Of a stretch of DNA of 35,118 nucleotides, positions 19,304 through 30,836 are shown in pieces. The stretch spans positions 1-35,118 of the forward strand of contig WGEZ01000061.1 of assembly GCA_015492515.1 (NCBI GenBank). Direction: 5' to 3'. The notes under the pieces are model-generated. The model saw only the letters and a program-made list of their open reading frames with translations. It searched no databases and was not told where the DNA came from. How positions within the stretch are numbered: position 1 is the first letter of the stretch; each line of letters starts with the position of its first letter. The translations under genes and the position numbers were made by a program. The DNA comes from Nitrospirota bacterium (GTDB taxonomy: Bacteria; Nitrospirota; Thermodesulfovibrionia; Thermodesulfovibrionales; JdFR-85).

Positions 19304-20447
19304 GCCCCCCTATCATCTGCCTGAACCTCTGGAAGAGATGCCTTGAGTCATTGGGACCGGGCCCCGCCTCGGGATGGTGCTGTACGGAGAGCAACGGCAG
19401 CTCCACATGTTCCATCCCCTCCTCGGTACCGTCGTAGAGGTTCCTGTGGGTGAGCCGGACCTGTCCGCCGAGGCTCTCGATATCGACGCAGTAGTTGTGG
19501 TTCTGGGAGGTTATCTCGACCCTGCCCGTTGAGAGGTCCTTCACCGGATGGTTTCCTCCGTGATGACCGAACTTGAGTTTATATGTCCTGCCGCCCATGG
19601 CGAGCCCCAGTATCTGATGGCCGAGGCATATCCCGAAGACCGGGATCCTCCCGATGAGCCTCCTTGCATTGTCGATGCCGTAGACCACGGCCTCCGGGTC
19701 TCCCGGGCCGTTGCTCAGGAGCACGGCGTCGGCCCCCGTCTCCAGGACGGCCTCGGCAGGGGTCCTGGCCGGCACGACCGTTATATCGAAGCCCGCCTCA
19801 GCGAGGCAGCGGAGTATGTTCAGCTTCACACCGAAGTCATAGACAACGATAGAGGCCGAAGGGGCGGGTCTCTCGGCCCTCCTCTCACCCGTCCATCTCC
19901 AGAGCCCCTCGCTCCATCTGTAGGGCTCCTTCGCTGTAACGTGGCGGACGAGGTCGATCCCGCCGATCCCTGGATCGTCCTTTATCCGCTCGTGCAGGCG
20001 GCGGGCGTCGTGCTCTTCCGTGGATATGATGCCCATCTGGGCGCCGCGGTTCCTTAAATGCCTCGTGAGCGCCCTCGTATCGATGCCCTGGACCCCGACC
20101 ACCCCGTGTCTACGGAGATAGGCGTCGAGACCCTCCCTGCAGCGCCAGCTGCTCGCATATCCGGAGCATTCCTTCAGCACGAAGCCCTCGACCTTCGGCC
20201 CTCCGGCTGACTCCACATCCTCGTCGTTCACGCCGTAGTTGCCGATCTGGGTGTAGGTCATCACCACTATCTGCCCCTTGTACGACGGATCGGTGAGTAT
20301 CTCCTGGTAGCCGGTCATGGATGTGTTGAAGACCACCTCACCCTTCGTCTCCCCCCTGGCACCGAGAGGCTCTCCCTCGAAGACCGTACCGTCGGCAAGT
20401 ACAAGCAACGCCTTCCCCGTGCGAGCGCCTCCGTTCACCTGCAACAC
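19290..20447 (-). CDS. carA: Carbamoyl-phosphate synthase small subunit
   Basis: 385 aa; ALLVLADGTVFEGEPLGA, class I GATase VFGICLGHQILGLAMGG, HHPEAGPGPND. Confidence 0.97.
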   Translation of the reverse strand: MLQVNGGARTGKALLVLADGTVFEGEPLGARGETKGEVVFNTSMTGYQEILTDPSYKGQIVVMTYTQIGNYGVNDEDVESAGGPKVEGFVLKECSGYASSWRCREGLDAYLRRHGVVGVQGIDTRALTRHLRNRGAQMGIISTEEHDARRLHERIKDDPGIGGIDLVRHVTAKEPYRWSEGLWRWTGERRAERPAPSASIVVYDFGVKLNILRCLAEAGFDITVVPARTPAEAVLETGADAVLLSNGPGDPEAVVYGIDNARRLIGRIPVFGICLGHQILGLAMGGRTYKLKFGHHGGNHPVKDLSTGRVEITSQNHNYCVDIESLGGQVRLTHRNLYDGTEEGMEHVELPLLSVQHHPEAGPGPNDSRHLFQRFRQMIGGHEGR

Positions 20448-20466
20448 CCCTCGGCATCTCCGGACA

Positions 20467-21798
20467 TCAGTCGTCCCATCGATACAGCCTCCCCTTCACA
20501 ACGGTCATCAGCACCGCGCCCTTCAGCAACCAGCCGTCGAAGGGTGTATTCTTGCCGAGCGACAGGAGCCTCTCCGACTCCACCCTGAACTCCCGACGGG
20601 GGTCAAGGATCACGATATCGGCATCGGCACCGGCTTTGAGGGTGCCCCTCCCTATGCCCAGGATCGCTGCAGGGGTAAGGGCCATCTTCAGGACAAGCTG
20701 GCCCATGGTGAGCACCCCTTCCTCGACCAGCCTCAGAGAGAGGGGAAGGGCCGTCTCCAGGCCGGAGATCCCCGAGGCCGCCCTGTCGAACTCGCAGAGC
20801 TTCTCGTCCCTGTGGTGCGGGGCATGGTCGGTGGCTATGACGTCTATGGTGCCGTCGGCGAGCCCCTCCTTCACGGCCTCGACATCCCTCTCCGTCCTGA
20901 GGGGCGGGTTCACCTTCGCATCGGTATTGTAGTCCCTGACCGCCTCCTCCGTGAGGGTGAAGTAGTGGGGGCAGGTCTCCGCGGTAACCGCTATCCCCCT
21001 CTTCTTCGCCTCCCTGAGGGCGTCGATCCCTCCGGCGGTCGAGACATGCGCTACATGCAGCCTCCCGCCGGTGAGTCCGGCGAGCTCGATGTCGCGCTTT
21101 ATCATTATCACCTCGGCCTCGGCAGGCACCCCCCTCAGCCCGAGCTCCACCGACAGCGGACCCTCGTTCATCACACCGCTGGAGGAGAGACTGAGGTCCT
21201 CGGCATGGGAGATTATCGGCACACCGAAGGCCTTGGAGTACTCGAGGGCGCGCCTCATCAGGAGGCTGTTCATCACCGGACGACCGTCGTCGGAGAAGGC
21301 GACGCATCCGGCCTCCCTCATCATCCCCATCTCGGCCAGCTCTTCGCCGTCCTGTCCCTTTGTGACAGCCCCCACGGGGTATATGTAGCATGCGCTCTCG
21401 GCATAGGCCTTCCTCAGGATGAACTCCGTGACCGTCTCGTTGTCATTGACCGGCTTGGTGTTGGGCATGCAGCAGACAGAGGTGAACCCGCCCCTCACTG
21501 CAGCCATGGTCCCGGTCCTTATGGTCTCCTTGTGCTCGAACCCCGGCTCCCTCAGGTGCACGTGCATGTCGATGAGCCCCGGCAGGACGTACATGCCAGA
21601 GGCATCGATCACCTGGTACGGACCGCCTTCAGCCGCGCCGAAGCCGGAGCCCTCCGTCTCGATCCCGCGGACCCTTCCTTCCTCCACCAGGATATCGCCG
21701 ATGCCGTCGATGCCCTGCGAGGGATCGACGATATGCCCCCCACGGATTATCAGGTTCAACCCCGCGCCGCCGTCCTTCCCGGTGCTGCCCTTCATCAC
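20467..21798 (-). CDS. pyrC: Dihydroorotase
   Basis: 443 aa; LPGLIDMHVHLREPGFEHKETI, CMPNTKP, ATDHAPHH. Confidence 0.96.
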   Translation of the reverse strand: MMKGSTGKDGGAGLNLIIRGGHIVDPSQGIDGIGDILVEEGRVRGIETEGSGFGAAEGGPYQVIDASGMYVLPGLIDMHVHLREPGFEHKETIRTGTMAAVRGGFTSVCCMPNTKPVNDNETVTEFILRKAYAESACYIYPVGAVTKGQDGEELAEMGMMREAGCVAFSDDGRPVMNSLLMRRALEYSKAFGVPIISHAEDLSLSSSGVMNEGPLSVELGLRGVPAEAEVIMIKRDIELAGLTGGRLHVAHVSTAGGIDALREAKKRGIAVTAETCPHYFTLTEEAVRDYNTDAKVNPPLRTERDVEAVKEGLADGTIDVIATDHAPHHRDEKLCEFDRAASGISGLETALPLSLRLVEEGVLTMGQLVLKMALTPAAILGIGRGTLKAGADADIVILDPRREFRVESERLLSLGKNTPFDGWLLKGAVLMTVVKGRLYRWDD

Positions 21799-21800
21799 TA

Positions 21801-23353
<1,553 letters not shown>

Positions 23354-23399
23354 CACAGAATCGGTCTAAATTCCTTCAATCCTTATGTCCTCCTGCCTT

Positions 23400-23419
23400 A
23401 CCGGCCTCACCGTGCCGGT
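23400..23419 (-). promoter_or_regulatory. Candidate PyrR-binding loop (anti-antiterminator)
   Basis: Minus strand ACCGGC-ACGGTGAG-GCCGGT; the loop region CGGTGAGGC matches the core CNGNGAGGY of the PyrR-binding consensus. Confidence 0.65.
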
Positions 23420-23518
23420 TTAAAGGCAACTATATTGAAGCATAAAGCGCCCTCTTTTTGCAACCGTCTTCAGCTCACCGACGCCTCCGGGACAGAGGGC
23501 CCCTCCACCGTCGGGCAA

Positions 23519-23929
23519 TCACTTTATCCCCCTCTTCTCGGCGACCTGAAGTCTCATCATCGCCCTCTCAAGGGCCGCCTGGGCCCTTGCAAAGTCGATC
23601 TCAGCCTCCTTCCTCAGCCTCTCCTCGGCCCTCTTCATGGCCGCCCTCGCCCTCTCCACATCTATGTCCTCGGCCCTCTCGGCGCTGTCGGCGAGTATCA
23701 GCACGGTGTTATCGTACACCTCTGCATACCCCGAGTTGGCGAAGAGATAGGCGACGGAGCCGCCCTTCTTGTACACCACCATCCCTATCTTGAGGGTGGT
23801 CACGAAGGGCACGTGCCCGGGCAGCACCCCGAACTCTCCCTCCGAGCCGGGGGCCACCACCTCGTCCACCTCTTCCTTCAGGACCGGGCCGTAGGGTGTT
23901 ACCACTTCAAGGGTCAGTTTATCGGCCAT
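23519..23929 (-). CDS. atpC: F1Fo ATP synthase epsilon subunit
   Basis: 136 aa; [43 protein letters not shown]. Confidence 0.95.
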   Translation of the reverse strand: MADKLTLEVVTPYGPVLKEEVDEVVAPGSEGEFGVLPGHVPFVTTLKIGMVVYKKGGSVAYLFANSGYAEVYDNTVLILADSAERAEDIDVERARAAMKRAEERLRKEAEIDFARAQAALERAMMRLQVAEKRGIK

Positions 23930-23953
23930 CCCCGTCTCCGTATCCTCCCTTGG

Positions 23954-25393
<1,440 letters not shown>

Positions 25394-25486
25394 TTATGCG
25401 AAGATACGTCAGGGGAGAACAGGCCATGCATTGCCTTCTCCGTATCCTCATATTCCGTATCCCCGTACAATCGTATTTTCCGTCAA

Positions 25487-26350
25487 CTATTCTTTCAGTG
25501 CCTCCGCACCGCCTACGATGTCCATGAGCTCCTTCGTAATGGACGCCTGGCGTGCCTTGTTGTACTCGAGGGTCAGCCTGTCGATCATATCCTCGGCGTT
25601 CTTGGTGGCGTTCTCCATGGCCGTCATCCTCGCCGCCTCCTCCGAGGCCTGGGACTCGAGCATGGCCCTGTAGACGAGTATCTCCAGGCTCTTCGGCAAC
25701 AGCCTCCTGAATATCTCCTCCTCGGAGGGCTCGAACAGGAAGTCCTTCATCTGGCCCTCCTCGTGCTCCACCCCACCGATCGGCAGGAGACGGACCTCGG
25801 TGATCCTCTGGGAGATGACGCTCTTGAACTCGTTGTACACGAGATAGACCTCGTCGAAGGTCTCGTCGATATAACCCTCCATGAGGGCTGCAGCCACCTC
25901 CTGTGCAGAGGTGAAGGTCACCCTCCCGGAGAGCCCTGTCCAGGCCTTTCTCACGGGGATGTTCCTCCGCTTGAAGTAATCCCTCGCCTTCCTCCCTATG
26001 GTGCTCACACTCGTCTCGAAACCCTCCCTCTTCTTCCGATCGATGAGGTTCACACCCGCCTTGATTACATTGGCGTTGAAGGCGCCGCAGAGCCCCTTGT
26101 CGCTCGTGAGGATCAGGACCTCGACGGTCTTTCTCGGCCTCACCCTGAGCAGGGGATGCATATCCTCGCCGCCGGGCTGTGCCAGGGAGGAGAGGACAGC
26201 GCTGATCTTGTCCGAATAGGGCCTCAGTGCGAACATCCTGTCCTGGGCCCTCCTGAGCTTGGCGGCGGAGACCATCTTCATGGCCTTCGTTATCTTCGCC
26301 GTGCTCTTGATCGAGTTTATCCTTCTCTTGATGTCCCTTAAGGTAGCCAT
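25487..26350 (-). CDS. atpG: F1Fo ATP synthase gamma subunit
   Basis: 287 aa; RDIKRRINSIKSTAKITKAMKMVSAAKLRRAQ, TSDKGLCGAFN. Confidence 0.97.
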   Translation of the reverse strand: MATLRDIKRRINSIKSTAKITKAMKMVSAAKLRRAQDRMFALRPYSDKISAVLSSLAQPGGEDMHPLLRVRPRKTVEVLILTSDKGLCGAFNANVIKAGVNLIDRKKREGFETSVSTIGRKARDYFKRRNIPVRKAWTGLSGRVTFTSAQEVAAALMEGYIDETFDEVYLVYNEFKSVISQRITEVRLLPIGGVEHEEGQMKDFLFEPSEEEIFRRLLPKSLEILVYRAMLESQASEEAARMTAMENATKNAEDMIDRLTLEYNKARQASITKELMDIVGGAEALKE

Positions 26351-26407
26351 CGAATGCCTCTAAAGATCATCTGTCATTTGCCGATGGAAAAGGAGCGACG
26401 GAAAACA

Positions 26408-27919
<1,512 letters not shown>

Positions 27920-28023
27920 AGAATCACCCCTTTTCCCTTCTATTTACTGATTCATTACCTGCGAAAAGGCACCGGCGGAGACAGGGCTATGAACGCCGCC
28001 GGAGGGAGGCACCCCTCCGGCGT

Positions 28024-28569
28024 TCACCCTCTCAACATCTCCTCCTTCAGCAGATTCAGTTGACCGATCAGGCTGCTGTCGTACATGGTGCTGCCGACCT
28101 TCACCACAACCCCTCCGAGGAGGTCCGGATCATAGAGGTACTCGACGTCGACGTCCCTGCCGGTCAGCCTCTTGAGGGACTCCACGAGCCTCGCCTCGTA
28201 GCCGCCGTTGAACCTGAGGGGCGTGATCACCGTCGCCTTCACCTTCCTCTTCTTCTCGAGGTATATGGCGGTGAAGTGCCTGATCACCTCCGACAGCACG
28301 TGCACCGCCCTCCGCTTCGCCATGAAGAGCAGGAACCTCCTGACCTCCCTGGCAAGGCCGATCCTCCTGCAGACCTCCTCGATCGCGCCGTTCCTCTCGG
28401 CCTCTCCGATGAGGGGGCTGACGAAGAAGTTCTTTATCTCCCTGCTTGACTCGATCAGCTCGTTGACAACAGTCAGGTTCTGCAGGGCCTCCTCTGCCCC
28501 TTCCAGCCCTGTGGCGTTGAAGAGCATCCTGGCGTATCTCCTGGCAAGCCTCTTCTCCCTCTCCGCCAT
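28024..28569 (-). CDS. atpH: F1Fo ATP synthase delta subunit
   Basis: 181 aa; RRYARMLFNAT..., C-terminal LLGGVVVKVGSTMYDSSLIGQLNLL. Confidence 0.95.
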   Translation of the reverse strand: MAEREKRLARRYARMLFNATGLEGAEEALQNLTVVNELIESSREIKNFFVSPLIGEAERNGAIEEVCRRIGLAREVRRFLLFMAKRRAVHVLSEVIRHFTAIYLEKKRKVKATVITPLRFNGGYEARLVESLKRLTGRDVDVEYLYDPDLLGGVVVKVGSTMYDSSLIGQLNLLKEEMLRG

Positions 28570-28570
28570 C

Positions 28571-29170
28571 CTAACCCTCCAGCCTCTTTATCGACTCCTC
28601 CAGGAGCTTCAGCTGATCCTCTTCCGTCAGCTTCTCCCTCAGCCTCTTCTCGGCAAGCTTCACCGCGAGTTCAGCGGCCTCGGCCCTCAGGGCGGTCTTG
28701 GCGTTCCTCAGTTCCAGCTCGATATTGGCCCTCGCCTGTTCCTTTATCTTCTCACTCATCTGCATCCCCTGTTCGACGAGGCTGTCGCGCTCCGCCTCGC
28801 CGGAACGCCTCGCAGAGGCGACGATACGCTCTATCTCGTGATCCTTGAGCTTCAGCTTCTCCTCCACCTCCCTGAGCGCCTTCTGGGCCAGCTCCTTCGC
28901 CTCTCTCGCCTCGGCAAGGGACTTCTCTATCAGCTCCGTCCTCTGCCTGAAGTAGTTCTTCATCGGCTTGGCGAGAAACTTCACCAGGATGAAGAGGAGG
29001 ACGGCGAAGTTTATGATCTTCCAGAGCCAGTCCTTCCAGTCAGGGGCGTGACCGCCACCGCCTCCAGCGGAAGCGAATACCGCCGCGGCATACAGGGTGG
29101 CAACAACAAGGACCGCTGCGAAAAGAACCGGACGGAACAGCCCGGCACACTGATCACCCCTGTCAGACAT
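28571..29170 (-). CDS. atpF: F1Fo ATP synthase b subunit
   Basis: 199 aa; TM segment, then a long charged coiled coil; adjacent to atpH. Confidence 0.92.
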   Translation of the reverse strand: MSDRGDQCAGLFRPVLFAAVLVVATLYAAAVFASAGGGGGHAPDWKDWLWKIINFAVLLFILVKFLAKPMKNYFRQRTELIEKSLAEAREAKELAQKALREVEEKLKLKDHEIERIVASARRSGEAERDSLVEQGMQMSEKIKEQARANIELELRNAKTALRAEAAELAVKLAEKRLREKLTEEDQLKLLEESIKRLEG

Positions 29171-29590
29171 TCACACCTCTATCAGTTTCCTGACGATCTC
29201 CTCCGAGAACCTCTCCGCATACTCGGCGAGCCGCTCCCGGGCCTTCCCGGTCTCGCTCCTGATCTCCTCTCTGGCCTTCTCTATCTCCCGGAGGGCTTCC
29301 TCGTGGGTCCTCCCGATCAGCTCCTTCTGCTTCCGGAGACCCTCCTGCCTCAGCGAGTTATAGATCTCCTTCGCCTTCTCCCTTGCACCGGCGAGCTCGT
29401 CGTTGTACCTCTTCAGCTCCTCGTCCTTCTGCCTGTTCAGCCTCTTCGCCTCCTCGATCGACCCCTCTATGCTCTCCCTCCGCTCCTTGAAGAGGTTGAG
29501 CAGGGGCCTGAAGAGCAGGAGGTTGAGCAGAAAGACCAGTATAAGGAAGTTGGCCAGCTGGACGAAAAACCATTTGTTCAGTTCAAGCAT
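29171..29590 (-). CDS. F1Fo ATP synthase b' (second b-type) subunit
   Basis: 139 aa; N-terminal TM FFVQLANFLILVFLLNLLLFRPL, then charged coiled coil; first gene of the atp operon. Confidence 0.9.
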   Translation of the reverse strand: MLELNKWFFVQLANFLILVFLLNLLLFRPLLNLFKERRESIEGSIEEAKRLNRQKDEELKRYNDELAGAREKAKEIYNSLRQEGLRKQKELIGRTHEEALREIEKAREEIRSETGKARERLAEYAERFSEEIVRKLIEV

Positions 29591-29633
29591 TCCTCAAATC
29601 CTGAGTCTCTGTGAAGAGTGGAAAGTGTCGTGA

Positions 29634-29663
29634 AATTTATCACATATATTCTTGCTTTGTCAA
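29634..29663 (-). promoter_or_regulatory. Candidate sigma-70 promoter for the atp operon (TTGACA-18-TAAATT, TGn-extended)
   Basis: Minus TTGACA (plus 29658-29663) and TGATAAATT (-10 at plus 29634-29639), about 45 nt from the b' start codon. Confidence 0.6.
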
Positions 29664-29725
29664 GGATTCAAGGAAAAAATTTTTTTATAGAATCAAAAGT
29701 TTTTTAAATTGGCGCCCTGACTTTA

Positions 29726-29734
29726 TGTTATAAT
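29726..29734 (+). promoter_or_regulatory. Candidate extended -10 promoter (TGTTATAAT)
   Basis: TGn-TATAAT about 40 nt upstream of the 29775 start, with AT-rich sequence upstream. Confidence 0.55.
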
Positions 29735-29774
29735 CTTAGGCAGAATGGTCAAATAAAAATCTCAAGGAGGACTT

Positions 29775-30200
29775 ATGGGTTTCTGGGATGAACTGAGGAA
29801 GGACATCAAGAAGGGCATCGACGAGGGGCTTCACGTCTTCAAGGAAGGGACGGCGGCGATCATGAAGAAGACGGGCATCCTCACCGACGACGTCAAGAAG
29901 AAGATCGCCGTCTTTGAGCTGAAGCAGAAGATACAGGTCAACCTCACCGAGCTCGGCGGCAGGGTCTACGAGATCGCATCGGACAGGAGGAAGAACCCGC
30001 TTACGGATGCCAGGGTGAAGGGGATCGTGGAGAGGATCAAGAAGATCGAAGGTCAGATCGCGAAGATAGAGGGGAAGAAGCCGGCTCCGAAGGCTCGGAA
30101 GACCGGTGCAAAGGGGAAGGCGAAACCGGCCGCGGGAAAAACCGCAGCGAGGAGACCGCAGAGAAAGGCTGCGGCATCCGGGAAGACGACGGAGAAATGA
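29775..30200 (+). CDS. Hypothetical protein with Lys/Ala/Pro-rich histone-H1-like C-terminal tail
   Basis: 141 aa; preceded by AAGGAGG; helical N-terminal region, then tail KKPAPKARKTGAKGKAKPAAGKTAARRPQRKAAASGKTTEK; overlaps the next start (ATGA). Confidence 0.8.
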   Translation: MGFWDELRKDIKKGIDEGLHVFKEGTAAIMKKTGILTDDVKKKIAVFELKQKIQVNLTELGGRVYEIASDRRKNPLTDARVKGIVERIKKIEGQIAKIEGKKPAPKARKTGAKGKAKPAAGKTAARRPQRKAAASGKTTEK

Positions 30201-30445
30201 AGAGGGTCGTCGTATATACATCGCCTACGTGAAGCGACTGTCAGGCACTGAAAGGGTTCCTTTCGGAAGAGGGTGTGGAGTTCGTCGACAGAGACGTTTC
30301 AGCCGACGAGGCGGCGAGGACTGAACTCCTCGAAAGACATGGAAGGCTCGCAACCCCGACCATAGTGATAGACGGAAAGGTCTTCGTAGGGTTCAAGGAC
30401 AACAGGCAGGAGATAGAGAGGGCGCTTGCCGGCTCGCTGACCTGA
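30197..30445 (+). CDS. Glutaredoxin-like protein, candidate selenoprotein (in-frame TGA as Sec at codon 12)
   Basis: Reading through TGA 30230-30232 gives MKRVVVYTSPTUSDCQALKGFLSEEGVEFVDRDVSADEAARTELLERHGRLATPTIVIDGKVFVGFKDNRQEIERALAGSLT: Grx fold with TPT and GF motifs and UxxC in place of CxxC. Missing from the ORF track because of the TGA. Confidence 0.78.
30248..30266 (+). promoter_or_regulatory. Candidate bacterial SECIS hairpin
   Basis: CTGAAAGG-GTT-CCTTTCGG (8-bp stem with one G-U); the apical loop starts 23 nt after the TGA and its first base is G. Confidence 0.65.
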
Positions 30446-30460
30446 GCCGGGGATGCCTAA

Positions 30461-30488
30461 CAGGAGAAGGGGACGTCCCCTTCTCCTG
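30461..30488. terminator. 28-bp perfect palindrome between convergent genes, likely bidirectional terminator
   Basis: CAGGAGAAGGGGACGTCCCCTTCTCCTG, between the Grx stop (30445) and the ferredoxin stop (30495); no strong U-tract. Confidence 0.55.
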
Positions 30489-30494
30489 CGGTTC

Positions 30495-30731
<237 letters not shown>

Positions 30732-30836
30732 TCACAATTTATTCATTAACAGGTAGTATATAATAATAAAGAACCCGGCGGCAAGCTCTCGTCCGGGGCG
30801 GTTCAGGCCCTGGTCGTCGCAAACAACGGAGATATC

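Noticed and set aside
29709-29734. TTGGCG...TATAAT as a standard -35/-10 pair, or TTGGCGCCC as a sigma-54 site
   Set aside because: Spacer is only 14 nt for sigma-70, and there is no GC at the expected -12 position for sigma-54; the extended -10 explanation is preferred.
30106-30324. 72-aa plus ORF overlapping the H1-like tail and Grx
   Set aside because: Out of frame with both better-supported genes; Arg/Gly-rich shadow translation.
30197-30445. Reading the Grx region as a pseudogene with a nonsense mutation
   Set aside because: The only disruption falls precisely at the redox Cys position, the rest of the frame is intact, and a SECIS-like hairpin follows. Not fully excluded without selABCD evidence.
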